From the NCBI RefSeq assembly GCF_023091745.1, contig NC_068913.1, forward strand, positions 18,618,001 through 18,682,000: a stretch of DNA of 64,000 bases, in the 5' to 3' direction. The notes beneath the pieces are model-generated. The model ran no database searches, was not told the DNA's origin, and was given only the letters and a program-made list of their open reading frames with translations. This DNA is from Budorcas taxicolor (Eukaryota; Chordata; Mammalia; Artiodactyla; Bovidae). Shown here in pieces: positions 1-10,344 of this stretch; the stretch's first letter is position 1; each line of letters opens with the position of its first letter. A program made the position numbers and the translations under genes.

Positions 1-304
1 TGCAGCCAACAGTTTCTCAGATCTACAGTTAGGTAGCTCTGATTTCGCATTCTCTTCTTTTCCTCCTTTTTATTTGTTGTGCCTCATTAAAATTTCAAAT
101 GAAACCATATGACACTGATTGGAATTGTTTCTGTTGGGGGGAAATGTACACACTAGATGAGAGGCAGAAATTCATCTGCATTTGAACCCTGCTATTTGTT
201 TGACACAATGGATTTTCAGAAATGTGATTGCAGGAGCTAAATCTTTAATAAAATAGCTATTGACTGTCCCTGCAGGAGCCAATGTGCATGGCAGCTAAAC
301 AGGA
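1..304. other. Unassigned AT-rich DNA
   Basis: I recognise no gene, repeat family or structured element here. Open frames are short and interrupted. Confidence 0.5.
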
Positions 305-482
305 AGGTTTGAGCTCTCAGCTCTGTAGATTATTGGCTGTGTAACTAACCTCTCTTAAGTACATTTGTTCATCTGAAAACTGTAGTAATATAAACTCCTT
401 AAAGCTGTTAAGAGGATTCAACAAGATAATTTATATAAGCACTTGGAATCTAGTAAGCTCTCAGTAAATGTTAGCTTTTACT
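305..482 (-). mobile_element. MIR SINE relic
   Basis: The stretch reads like the reverse complement of the mammalian-wide MIR core: a block resembling 'ggctgtgtaactaacctctc', then a 'tgaaaactgtagtaat' analogue, and an end like 'cagtaaatgttagc'. It is heavily diverged and has no visible TSD, as expected of an ancient insertion. Confidence 0.8.
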
Positions 483-972
483 GATATTTCTTGATAAACC
501 AAACTTTCCTTGGATGGTGGGACATAACCCTTCCTGCATCTTTGGCAAAAACTCCTCTCTGTTTGCCCCAAAATTATTGCATCATTTTGGAGCAATTATA
601 TCAAAATCTGCAAAATAACTCGTGTGAATATTTTTCCTCTCCCTTCTCCTCTTCTTCCTTGCTTTCGTATCTTCCTTCCTTCCCTCCCTCCCTCCTTTTT
701 CCTTCCTTCCTTTCTTTCTTTATTTGCATTTATTGTGCACCGCTTGTTTTATATACTCTGCTAAACACTGGAGAAGGAAAAGCTGATTGACTTTCCTGAA
801 GGAACTCATAGACCAGTGGAGGAGACAAATATTAATCAGGTAATCACATAAATAAATATAAAATTGCAGAGATGCCAAGTACTATGTTAATGATCAATAC
901 ATGGATTATAAGAGACTATAGAAGATTGGAAAGACTTCCCCAAGGAATTGAAACAGGGATATAAATTAATAT
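483..972. other. Unassigned DNA with possible ancient repeat
   Basis: Contains the pyrimidine tract listed separately. About 725-900 has a 'cactggagaaggaaa ... ggaactcatagaccagtggaggagac' pattern typical of an old mammalian interspersed repeat whose family I cannot name. The 99-codon frame starting at 491 runs through the pyrimidine tract and is judged non-coding. Confidence 0.4.
632..722. repeat. Pyrimidine tract, imperfect (CCTT)n/(CCCT)n
   Basis: About 90 nt are almost all C and T, with runs of CCTT, CCCT and TTTC units. This is a low-complexity tract and likely length-variable. Confidence 0.85.
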
Positions 973-1100
973 AAGAGTTAAATGGACATGAGTTTAAGCA
1001 AACTCCAGGAGATAGTGAAGGACAGGGAAGCCTGGCGTGCTGCAGTCCATGGGGTTGCAGAGTCGGACACGACTTAGTGACTAAAAAACAAGAGTTAAAT
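973..1100 (+). mobile_element. Short BovB-3'-end-derived SINE with 11-bp TSD
   Basis: The insert at 984-1089 matches the BovB/Bov-A tail region in sense orientation (ctccaggagatagtgaagga, then gcctggcgtgctgcagtcca, ending gacttagtgactaaaaaac). It is flanked by a perfect direct repeat AAGAGTTAAAT at 973-983 and 1090-1100, which supports L1- or RTE-type target-primed insertion. Confidence 0.85.
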
Positions 1101-1253
1101 AGCGAAACAGTAGACCTTTAAGTAGTCTGCCTGTATCTGCTATTGCTACTTACACTGTCCTCCACAAAGAAGGCAGAGTCAATCTCATTACAATGAAAGC
1201 CAGATTACATTAGAGCTCTACTCAAATCTCCCATCATTGTTACTGAAAGCTCA

Positions 1254-1546
1254 GCCTCTCTAAACACCAGTGCTGAATAAAATCCTAGAGACCAGAGTTT
1301 GGGGTGAAGCAGAAAGGGATAGCTTTATTACTTTGCCAGGCAAAGGGAGACACATCAGGCTTCTGCTTAAAAAAACTGTGTCTCAACCTCAGTGAACGTG
1401 GTGAGGGTTTTTATAATGGGGGGCAAAGGTGGGGTCTCTGATAAGATTAGGGTATGAGCAGGGCCTGCAGTCTCTTAATCTTGTTTTAGGTGGTGGTGGA
1501 GGTGTTCATTCACTAATAGGGTGAATGAACTAGGAGGGTGTGCCCT
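1254..1546 (-). mobile_element. Probable endogenous retroviral LTR, left part (antisense)
   Basis: Antisense reading gives a TAAAGCTATCCCTTTCTGC-like stretch, and the plus strand carries 'ctttattactttgccagg' and 'cagtgaacgtggtgaggg'. I recall this layout from bovine ERV LTRs. It appears to continue after the BovB fragment, at 2314-2577. No viral coding sequence is seen. The family is not established. Confidence 0.45.
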
Positions 1547-2313
1547 AGTTTTTGCAACCCCATGGTCTGCAGCACACCAGAGTTCTCTGTCCTTCATTAT
1601 CTCCCAGAGTTGGCTCAAGCTCATGTCCACTGAGTTGGTGATTTTATCTAACCATCTTATCTGCTGCTGCCCTCTTCTCCTTTTGCCTTCAATCTTGCCC
1701 AGCATCAGAGTCTTTTCCAGTGAGTCAGCTCTTCACATCAGGTGACCAAAGTAATGGAGCTTCAGCTTCAGCATCAGTTCTTCAAATGACTATTCAGAGT
1801 TGGTTTCCTTTACATTTGACTGGTTTGATCTCCTTGCAGTCCAAGGGACTCTCAAGAGTCTTCTCCAGCAATTTTGATGCACAATTCAAAGCATCAATTC
1901 TTTGGCACTCGGCTTTCTTTTGGTCCAGCTCTCACATCCATACACGACTACTGGAAAAACCATAGATATGACTATGTAGACCTTTGTTGGCAAAGTGATG
2001 TGTCTGCTTTTTAATATGCTGTCTAAGTATGTCATAGCTTTCCTTCCAAGGAGCAAGCTTCTTTTAATTTCATGGCAGCAATTACTGTCCACAGTGATTT
2101 TGGAGCCCAAGAAAATAAAGTTTGTCACTGCTTCCACTTTTTTCCCTTCTATTTGCCATGAAGTGATGGGACAAGATGCCATGATCTAAGTTTTTTAAAT
2201 GTTGAGTTTTAAGCCAGCTTTTTCACTCTCCTCTTTTACCCTTAAGAGGCTCTTTAATTCCTGCCATTAGAGTGGTATAATCTGCATATCTGAGGTTGGT
2301 GATATTTCTCCCA
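1547..2313 (-). mobile_element. BovB (RTE LINE) 3' fragment inside the LTR-like sequence
   Basis: The plus strand carries the reverse complement of the BovB 3' portion: blocks equivalent to the SWTKRK, VMYGCESW and RRLLLGRK regions, the 'tccttgcagtccaagggactc' region, and finally the region preceding the YADD box. The extreme 3' tail is missing and the frame is broken repeatedly; the longest remnant is about 98 codons at 1886-2182. Confidence 0.9.
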
Positions 2314-2577
2314 TCTCACTTGGTCAGTCTCCTTATCTTGATGAGTTTCTCTGGTCCCTTTAACCTTGCATCAGGAAATTTCTTGGCTGCTCCTCCCTTG
2401 ATCAGCAACTGTTAGAATCCACCCTTTGGAACTCCAGGAAGGTCATAGTGGCTAGAGTCTTGCCTACAAGAAATGGGGGACAAAAAGGCTCTGTGCCTTG
2501 GAGTCCCACATGGCCCCACTAAGTTTCATCTTAACTTTACATCTCACAGTGAATCTCATGGTCCTTAGCTCATTTTT
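2314..2577 (-). mobile_element. Probable ERV LTR, right part (antisense)
   Basis: Non-BovB sequence resumes abruptly with 'tctcacttggtcagtctcc' and 'ggaaatttcttggctgctcc', which I associate with bovine LTRs. It is taken as the continuation of the LTR-like block at 1254-1546. The call is by recognition only. Confidence 0.4.
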
Positions 2578-2874
2578 ATAGAGCCCTATCAGAGAAGGCA
2601 TTGGCACCCCACTCCAGTATTCTTGCCTGGAAAATCCCATGGGCGGAGGAGCCTGGTAGGCTGCAGTCCATGGGGTCACGAAGACTTGGACATGACTGAG
2701 CGACTTCACTTTCACTTTTCACTTTCCTGCATTGGAGAAGGAAATGGCAACCCACTCCAGTGTTCTTGCCTGGAGAATCCCAGGGACGGCGGAGCCTGGT
2801 GGGCTGCGGTCTATGGGGCCGCACAGAGTCGGACACGACTGAAGCGACTTAGCAGCAGCAGCATAGAGCCCTAT
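2578..2874 (+). mobile_element. Bov-A2 SINE with perfect 12-bp TSD
   Basis: Both Bov-A monomers are present in sense orientation at 2590-2862: GAGAAGGCATTGGCACCCC start, CACTTTCACTTTTCACTTT linker, GGAGAAGGAAATGGCAACCC second monomer and an AGCAGCAGC tail. The direct repeat ATAGAGCCCTAT lies at 2578-2589 and 2863-2874 without mismatch, which suggests a fairly recent insertion. Confidence 0.95.
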
Positions 2875-3040
2875 GTGACTGTCCTCTTGCTAGCTATCTG
2901 ACCTCATCTTCTACCACTCTCTCTCTATACATTCCTCTCCACCACACTAGCCTCCTTGATGTCCCCTGAACACACAGGTAAATTCCACCTCAGAATCTCT
3001 CATCTTGCTTCTCTGTGCCCCATACTCTCTTCTCCAGATG

Positions 3041-3141
3041 CTCCCTGACTCCTTGTTTGCAGCCCCTCTCCTGGTTTGCAAGCAAAATTCAAGTGTCACA
3101 CACAAATATCTCAGTGCCTCAAAGTTTGCTCCAGTAAAAAA

Positions 3142-3188
<47 letters not shown>

Positions 3189-3240
3189 AATACCACTCTT
3201 CCTATCAAAAATGTATGTGAAAGTACCACACTGTAGCCAC
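3041..3240 (+). repeat. Left arm of an imperfect inverted duplication
   Basis: The reverse complement of this stretch matches 3781-3960 in the same order. The core 3041-3143 against 3865-3960 is near 90% by eye, including a shared block GCAAACTTTGAGGCACTGAG. The outer part 3209-3239 against 3781-3811 differs at one base. The left arm also carries the (AC)n tract, which the right arm lacks. Confidence 0.8.
3144..3182. repeat. (AC)n microsatellite, about 19.5 units
   Basis: A pure dinucleotide run of 39 nt, immediately followed by 'tatacaaatacc'. Pure runs of this length are usually polymorphic in mammals. Confidence 0.98.
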
Positions 3241-3261
3241 ACTATAGTTTTTCATTTGTTT

Positions 3262-3665
3262 TTTAATGATGATGGATGCTAACTGGATTTATAGTGATGA
3301 TCAGTTTGTAATATATAAAATATGGAATCATTATGTTGTATACTTGAAACTAATATAACGTGAAATAAAAGTTGTTCAGTCATGTCCAGGCCAGAATACT
3401 GGAGTGGGTAACCTTCATTCCCTTCTCCAGGGGATCTTCCCAACCCAGGGTTTGAACCCAGGTCTCCCGCATTGCAGGCAGATTCTTTACCAGCTGAGCC
3501 ACCAGGGAAGCCCAAGAATACTGGCGTGGGTAGCCTGTCACTTCCCCAGCAGATCTTTCTGACCCAGGAATCAAACTGGGGTCTCCTGCATTGCAGGCAG
3601 ATTCTTTACCAGCTGAGCTACCAGGGGAACTAATATAATATTGTATGTCAATAATATCTTAATAT
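3262..3665 (+). mobile_element. L1 3' end, split by a Bov-tA pair
   Basis: Segments 3262-3358 and 3628-3665 together read like a ruminant/mammalian L1 3'UTR end ('gaatcattatgttgtatact', 'gaaactaatataa', then 'aatattgtatgtcaata'). The break carries the 11-bp repeat AACTAATATAA at 3348-3358 and 3628-3638, so the L1 tail pre-dates the SINE insertion. Confidence 0.65.
3359..3627 (-). mobile_element. Tandem pair of Bov-tA-type SINEs in one insertion
   Basis: In antisense there are two tRNA-Glu-like heads: 'gcagattctttaccagctga' with 'gccaccagggaagccc' near 3478-3513, and a second copy near 3596-3627. Only the left unit has a (short) Bov-A-type tail. One TSD pair (AACTAATATAA) encloses both, so they probably inserted together or the second arose by duplication. 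Confidence 0.85.
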
Positions 3666-3780
3666 AAAAGAAGAAGAATAATTTGCCTAAAAGCATATAG
3701 AAGTTACTAAAATATTTTAAGCAGGAAGTGGGTTAACATGATTAAATTTCTGTTTAAAAAAAACAACAAAAACCTTACTC

Positions 3781-3960
3781 TGGCTACAGTGTGATACTTT
3801 CACATACATTTCCCCTTCCTACTCTTCATGTCCTTGTATAGACAAGAAGAGGCCAATTTAACTGTATTTTTTAATGGAGCAAACTTTGAGGCACTGAGAT
3901 ATTTGTGACACTTAAATTTTGCTTACAAACTAGGAGGGGGCTGCAAAGGAGGAATCAGGA
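3781..3960 (-). repeat. Right arm of the imperfect inverted duplication
   Basis: Reads as the reverse complement of 3041-3240; see that entry. The arms are separated by about 540 bp holding the L1 tail and the Bov-tA pair. Confidence 0.8.
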
Positions 3961-3964
3961 TTTG

Positions 3965-5004
3965 GCCTTTTACTAAGTTACTCAGTTATTGTTCTTAGAA
4001 GTGTAATCACTGTGTTTTTCTTTCATCTTGAGGGCCTCCTGAGATTATTCAAGATATTTAATTCTATATTTTTATATGTTGAATCTGCATATAAAGAATT
4101 CATTATATTCTACATATTATTTTTTTCTATTTTGCTTGTTTGAATTTCTGCTAAACACACTACCCAGAATTCAAGAAGTGTCTAATTCTGTGTATGTCAA
4201 TTGACATTATCTGGACCCTGTTCCTTTTCTTCTCCCAAAGTGCATTTTACAGCAGGAATCTGGTAGAAGAGGAAAATCATAAAATTCATGTTTTTCTTCA
4301 TTTTATATCATCATTTTTAGGCAGAAAGACTTTAGGAGGGACAAGTGAGGTGGGAATCAACAGATTCTTGTGGCATCAGTTTGTTCTTTTCTCTTTTTAC
4401 GAAGGAATTTGAGAACTTGCTGGTCAAGCTTGATTTTAAGATTGTGTCTACTGTGATGAGCATTTCTACATGTGCTGTGTGTTCATGGCACAGTTTTGCA
4501 TTTTGGAGGAGCACTAATTTCTGTTCAGAAGAAGTCAGGCCTGCTTAGTCAGCACTCCTTGTCTTTGGGATCTTCTACTTCCCCCACTTAACTTCTGTAA
4601 TTTGCTTCTGTGTTTTTGTTAGCATATGTTCTTGCTTAGGGGATTAAGCTTACAACTCTATGTCCATTGTGACCCTTTACTATGGTTTTGGTTAATCCTG
4701 GTCCTACTTTATGTTTGCTTAGGCAAATGAGGCTCAGTGTTCTTTCAGATATCTTTTAAAGTAATGATATCAATAATTTAAAATTTAATAAGTTTGCATA
4801 TCCTGGTTGACCCTGTTTGACCAACATGTGTTCATAGTGTTAGCTGTCTCTACATTGAGCAACCTCATGGACCTCTATGGATCCATTTAGCTATGAAGTA
4901 AAATCATATAGTAGTATAAACTCAATGTAAGACATTTTTGGAGAGATCTCCTATATCCCAACTTATTTTTCAATTGGTTAACTCAGTTCCCCCAAATAGG
5001 AATA
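3965..5004. other. Unassigned DNA
   Basis: AT-rich sequence with no recognised repeat and no open frame above about 75 codons. Frames at 4194-4548 overlap on both strands and lack any feature of a coding exon. Confidence 0.5.
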
Positions 5005-5232
5005 GTGCCTCACATTTGTATAACACTCTGTAGTTAACAAAATACACTGAGAGGCGTTCTTTTATGTGGCTTTCCCCCCAACAATTCTGTGAGGTAGGCT
5101 GGACATGTATTTTTTATCCTGATTTTACCAGTGAGGAAACAGGAATTGAGACTTGCCTTACCTACTTACAGCAAGTAAGTGGCAAATCTGAATCTCAAAG
5201 CCAGGACTTAAGATTTCACTTGACTAGGTGGT
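5005..5232 (+). mobile_element. MIR SINE relic, sense
   Basis: Contains the MIR consensus features in order: 'acaattctgtgaggtaggct', 'ttttaccagtgaggaaacag', 'gcaagtaagtggcaaatctg' and 'aagccaggactt'. Well preserved for a MIR. Confidence 0.88.
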
Positions 5233-5234
5233 CT

Positions 5235-6225
5235 CTCCACATAATCATGCCACCTCCTAGGCACAGCTTTCCCACCCACGAGTTGCTGTTCTAGGCAGTG
5301 TTGAGACCCTGGCTTTCTCAGCACTCAGTGTAATGCAGGATTATTATTATTTTCTGTATACCATGACATTAAAAAAGCCTGGAAGCACAGTCTTAGTGCT
5401 TAATGGAGGAAGAGAAACCGGCTTAAGTCACTGAATGAAAGATTTAGTATGTGCCTAGTAGTCTGTGAGTTCAAATGTTTCTCCGGTATACCCTTACCCA
5501 CTCTCTAATACTTGTATCCATTTGCCTCCAAGGAACCTCCCCTCCTGACTCTCCGTCTCTGTGGCTCCAGGCAGCCTACTAACAACAGTGACCCAGAGGT
5601 GTGGGTGTGGGGGTGTGGGCCTCAGTAGGTCTGGGCGCTGTCTCTTCTTGTCCTGGTGATTGGCTCAAAGGTGCTCATAGGATTCAACCAGAGAGACTTC
5701 CCTGGTGACTTTTGGGAAAGAGAATATGACCACCCTCCTGGAACTGAACCAGGAAGCATGCAGACTGGAGCTGCTGCCATCCTGGCTTCTCTTGAAGCTT
5801 AGATTGTAATGAAGGGTAGCTAAGAGATAAACAGCCCTGCTAATATCATTTGATGTCAAAATAGCACACACTAGCTCCATACTTTATAGAGTTATATGAA
5901 CCAGGAAATTCCCCCTTTCTTAAAATAATTGGATTAGGTTGTTGTCACTTGAAGCCTGATGAATCCTAATATATTTTTGCTCGAACAACACAAAAAGTCA
6001 TCTGGACTCTTTCACAAATGATTAAAAGTTTTGACTTGTCACCTTAAAGGCCTTGGGAGACAGGAATGATTTAGAAATGAAGGTTCCAATTTGATATTAT
6101 CTCTTCCAGCTTAAGTGTGTTTTTCTTCTATCTCTGGAAAGATGATTCATAACCTTATGAATAAAAGCTATCACTGTATAAAGTTTCACAGAATCTATGT
6201 TTACAGACGGTGCTTTGGTCACAGT
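5235..6225. other. Unassigned DNA
   Basis: No recognised gene or repeat. A G-rich patch (gtgggtgtgggggtgtgggc, about 5601-5620) has three G-tracts with 3-nt loops. The 71-codon minus frame at 5665-5880 shows no domain. Confidence 0.45.
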
Positions 6226-6565
6226 CAGTTACCTGTGTTAATTCAACAAATAATTACTGTTATGACACTAAACTAGGCTAGGGAACAAGACATCACCCTT
6301 GCCCTCAAAATGTTTAATTTAGTTGGTTGAAAAGGCACATTATTGTGGAAAGGAAAGTAGTTAAAAGTCAGTATAGAACTAAATGTCATTTGAGTGTCAC
6401 TGGGGATGGCAAAGGAGGACAAGGCCATCAAAGACTGAAAAATGATAATCTCCATGAAAGAGACAGGGCTAGAGTCACATCTTTAAGATTTGGGCAGGTG
6501 ACGTGCAAGAAGTCCTTCTAGGAGCTGAAGCATAGCATGGGCAAGGACTCAGAGACAGGAGAGAA
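6226..6565. other. Possible ancient interspersed repeat
   Basis: The pattern 'aggctagggaacaagacatc ... cttgccctcaaaatgttt ... aggagctgaagcatagcatggg' resembles old mammalian-wide repeats of the kind with 'tgccctcaaggag...'. The family was not identified. Confidence 0.35.
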
Positions 6566-6730
6566 GGGTGATGGAAGACGGTAGTGACTCAACAGGATGG
6601 GATGCAGCAGAGGAGTCGGGAGAGGAAAAATAGCTTGGAAAATTCCATCTGTTACTTCTGAGAACAACTTTGGGATAAAGCTCTTTGCTTAGGATTTGCA
6701 TTGAGAAACCACAGCAAGATAGTAACCTTT

Positions 6731-7090
6731 GAGCATTTACTGTACACATTTGCTGTTGTTCAGTTGCTCAGTTATGTCTGAATCTTCGTGACCCCATAGA
6801 CTGCAGCACGCCAGGCTTCCCTTTCTTTACTCTCTCCCAGAGTTTGCTCAAACTCATGTCCATTGAGTCAGTGATGACATCCAACCACCTCATCCTCTGT
6901 CACCCCCTTCTCCTCCTGGCCTTAGGTGAAACACTTCACAAGGATTATCTCACTTAATAATATTACCTTTGAAGTGGTCATTGTGTCTACATCTTATTCA
7001 GAGTTACAGTTGTTTACCAAGCCTATGAGTGGCTGAGGCAGAACCAGCGATGGTCAGTTTGCCTTTGAAACATATGCTGTTATGCTGGTC
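6731..7090 (+). mobile_element. MIR relic interrupted by a BovB tail
   Basis: A MIR-like beginning 'gagcatttactgta' (6731-6744) is separated from 'acacttcacaaggattatct' and the rest (6922-7090) by the BovB-derived insert at 6753-6921. The split fits a young SINE/LINE landing in an old MIR. Confidence 0.6.
6753..6921 (-). mobile_element. BovB 3'-end fragment
   Basis: Antisense BovB tail: 'gttcagttgctcag', then 'gaccccatagactgcagcac', 'aaactcatgtccattgagtc' and 'cttctcctcctggcc'. It is truncated on the BovB 5' side. No clear TSD. Confidence 0.88.
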
Positions 7091-7399
7091 ATGAAATTCC
7101 CTCTCCCCTCTAAGATGAACAGAGCAGTCGCTTTGCATAACCTACTTGATAATCGTGTTCTCACAGTTCAATGAGTATTCATATTTTTGGCACATATAAT
7201 ATTCAGAGTTACTATCTACACATTCTTAGAATGACTGGGTTCCAAGCATTTGAAGAGCCTCTTTTTTAACAGGAAATGCATTTCATTTCTTCTAGACTTT
7301 AAGCAAGAGAATGAAATCTCATGAATTAGATTCAATTAATATTGAGAACATCACAATAGCTAGGGATGCACTTGTATCATTATTATTTTGCTTTTCTCC

Positions 7400-7545
7400 A
7401 ACAAACAGGGAAGGTAACTGTCTTTATTCCCATTGTAGGGACTACAAAACTGAGATTAAAAGTATTTAAGGAGCTTGCCTAAAGGCATACCATTAGTGTG
7501 GGCAGAACTGTGCCTTTTAAAGTCTTGGTCTTTCCCACTCCCTTA
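7400..7545 (+). mobile_element. Possible MIR fragment
   Basis: The run 'attcccattgtagggactac', 'aaaactgagattaaaag' and 'gagcttgcctaaaggcatac' parallels the MIR 'cccattttacagatgaggaaactgag ... cttgcccaaggtcac' section. Strongly diverged. Confidence 0.5.
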
Positions 7546-7559
7546 GGCTATTGGTGGCT

Positions 7560-8812
7560 GAAGGGTATGGTTCTAAAGGTTGGCATTTGTTAGTATAAAA
7601 ATTCCAAGTAAGTACTGAGTATTAGTGATGCCTTGACAGAGATTAATCTTCTTTCAAACTGTACTTCTCATTTGGAATTCTCATTTGTCTGTCTCATTTT
7701 TTAATAATCTGTCAACAAGTCGGATAACAAACATTTTTAAAGTATATATTTTTATGTAATATTATGCATCAACTTAAAAAGAACTTTGCATGAACTTCAC
7801 ACTAACGGAACTTGAAATACGGTTGAGGGACCAGGTAGAAAGTTACACAACAGTACATGAACAATTGTGTGGTACAAGAGATGCGTGATCTATGACAAAA
7901 TATTAAACAACTGTTTTAACTAACAGCTAATTGCCAAAAGAATGATGTCACATAAATATTAAGGTCAGTGAGTTCACAGGAAGAAAACAATTATAGGCCT
8001 TGGAGTGGTTTGGAAAAGCTTCATGAAAGAAGTATGTGAAGTCTGGAAGGTAGGACTTGAAGAGATGAGAACGTCCTGAAAAGCTGAGAGGTAGGGAAGT
8101 ATGTGGTGTGCTCCAGGGAGCAGTTTGAGTGAAACCAAGGTTGGAGTAGGGAACCACAGAAGTGGGTCAGGGCCAGCCTGAGAACGTCTTAAAAAGAAAA
8201 CAGACTTGATAATGCAGGAGGAATGGTGTTTGGGAGGGGTTGCTTAAGAGGGGTGGGAACAGGGCAGAATTTTGCAGAGGCATTAAAACATGAGGGGAGA
8301 GGAAATAAAGATTCACTTGGTATATAAGAAATTGGGGAGATTAAGTGAAATAAAGAGGATCAATTAAAAGTGACTGAAACAGATCTAGCCTTTGCAGGCT
8401 ATAGGGGAAGAGGTAAAAGACAAATGCATATCAAGGAAGCATTCAGATAAATTCAAGCTATCTGGCATCCTCTTAGACAAAGTAAATGATCATGAATAAT
8501 AAATAGGAGGGAGGAAAATAAAAAGGAAATCAAAGAGATAAGATATTTAAATAAAACCACAACTTGTAAACTGTGATTGAATTATAGCTTAAAAACCCCA
8601 CAGTAGCGATAAAAGCCATTTGGTATGGAATTAATGGGACTATTTGAATGTGGCCTAGACTTTGGATATTAGTGGATCATTATTACTTTATAGTTTTGAT
8701 AATGATATAATGGTAATATATGAGAAAGTTCTTATTCTTAAGAAAGGAGTGATATATGCTGACAAGTCTCTTAATATCTGCTCTTTACTTTCAAATTACT
8801 TGACAAAATATG
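7560..8812. other. Unassigned DNA
   Basis: AT-rich. The 7950-8160 purine-rich stretch looks like an eroded repeat but I cannot name it. Open frames are short and have no recognisable domains. Confidence 0.45.
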
Positions 8813-8938
8813 TTGTTTTTCAGTTGCTAGGTCATGTCCGACTCTCTGCGACCCCACAGACTGTAGCACCCCAAGCTCCTCTATCCTACACCATCTCCCA
8901 GAGTTAGCTCAGATTCGTGTCCATGGGAAAATATATGT
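8805..8938 (-). mobile_element. BovB 3'-tip SINE-like insertion
   Basis: 8814-8927 is an antisense BovB end (cagttgctaggtcatgtccg, 'cagattcgtgtccatggg'). The flanks carry near-matching repeats AAAATATGT (8805-8813) and AAAATATATGT (8928-8938), a probable TSD altered by a TA slip. Confidence 0.8.
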
Positions 8939-9058
8939 ATGTGTATGTATATCTCTACTCTATCTGTATCTATGTCTTATCTGTGTCTATAGGTATATTC
9001 ACACCTATGCCCATACTCATCCACCCTCATTCCTGTCTCTATCCCTATACTTACAGCT
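8928..9058. repeat. Degenerate TATC/TATG simple repeat
   Basis: Imperfect tetranucleotide-like tract (tatctctactctatctgtat and similar) lying between two SINE insertions. Confidence 0.65.
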
Positions 9059-9213
9059 AGATCCAGGCATGGTGGTGGTGGTGGTGTAGTTGCTAAGTCA
9101 TGTCCGACTCTTGTGATCCCTGGACTGTAGCCTGCCAGACTTCTCTGACCATGGGATTCTCCAGGCAATAATACTGGAGTGGGTTGCCATTTCCTTCTCC
9201 AAGATCCAGACAT
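9059..9213 (-). mobile_element. Bov-A SINE with (TGG)n tail
   Basis: Antisense Bov-A at 9071-9201 ending 'gggttgccatttccttctcc'. The SINE 3' tail is the trinucleotide run at 9071-9086. Flanking repeats AGATCCAGGCAT (9059-9070) and AGATCCAGACAT (9202-9213) differ at one base. Confidence 0.88.
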
Positions 9214-9214
9214 A

Positions 9215-10194
9215 GATCCAGACAAAGAAAATAAATATTATTAAAATATATTTATGTGATATAATGTTATAAATCATGAAACCTAGTTTGTTTGTCTACA
9301 GATGAGCACTGTGTCATTCTTTTAATTTTTCTGTATGTCAAAGATTTTTATGATAATTGAGCCAGAGGGAAGAAGGAGAAATAGGTCAGGCCTTGGAACC
9401 TAAAGCAGAAGCAGTGTGAGTGGGAAAGAAGGAACAGATGTGCAAGGATAATTGGCAACTCTGGGGGATTTGTTTTACCCAGAGCATCAGAGGACTCTGT
9501 TACACATGAGTCTTGACATAAGGCCTTGCTGATTGGATGTGGTCACATTTATATCAAGACAGGAAAGTCTTCAGGGGAGGTAAGTTGGGGAGAGAGTATA
9601 TTCCATTTCAGAAGGTTTAGTTTCGAGTGAGCCTGGGCTTTCCAGGTGAACACTTGCTGGAGGAAGGAGGGCCAAACTCTGAGGAAATAGAGCCAGCCCA
9701 GAGATGCCGCTTTGTTATTCAGTCTTGGGAGGTAATGGTTGAAATCATGAAATTGGAGACAAATTAGGAGCAAGGAAGTACTCAAAAGGGAAAATGAGAT
9801 AAGCCTTGAGAAATGCCTGTAGTTAGGTGGGGAGAAGAAAAAGTGGTGGCCACAGAGCAGATAGAACAGGCCAAGTCAGGAGGAAATAGGTTAGTGTCTT
9901 GGAAAAAATCAAGGGAGGATAAGACACCCAGCAAGCAATCTATAAATCTTTTTGAACAAATGAATGAGTAGAGTTTTACAAAAGTTTGTCAAAGTAAAAA
10001 GTTCATCAAAGTAAAAAGATAGGAAGCAGTCAAAAAATTGGTAAGTTAACAAAAAAGGCATTTAAGATTGGGAGTTAAGAAATTTAAGAGGTTATTTTAA
10101 ACTTGGACTAGAGGTTTATGGGAGAATTTTGCAGTGCTCCTTGAGGAAGCACAAGTCAGCATCGAGAAGAAAAGATGAGTTGAGGATGGCTCTT
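9215..10194. other. Unassigned DNA
   Basis: No recognised gene or repeat. Purine-rich in parts (9360-9900), consistent with eroded repeats but not assignable. Confidence 0.45.
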
Positions 10195-10340
10195 AAGGGC
10201 AGCTTGGAGACAGAAAAACCTGGGTTCAACTCATGGCTCTTAACTCATGAAAGGTTTCCCTGGGCTTCAATTTTTATTTCCCTAAAAAGTGGTTGGACTA
10301 ACTGATGTACAGTATTTCTCTCAATGTTTACAGTCTGTTG
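10195..10340 (-). mobile_element. Possible MIR relic
   Basis: Contains 'cttggagacagaaaaacctg', 'ggttcaactcatggctctta' and 'gtggttggactaactgatgt', paralleling the antisense MIR 'gagtcagacagacctgggttcaaatcc' region. Diverged. Confidence 0.5.
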
Positions 10341-10344
10341 GCAC

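Noticed and set aside
2576..2901. Overlapping open frames on both strands with text such as GVGCHFLLQ or LQCSCLENPRDGGAWWA
   Set aside because: They are six-frame translations of Bov-A2; the same peptides recur at every Bov SINE in the window.
5601..5635. G-rich patch as a G-quadruplex
   Set aside because: Only three well-spaced G-tracts; the fourth needs a 13-nt loop. Too weak to call.
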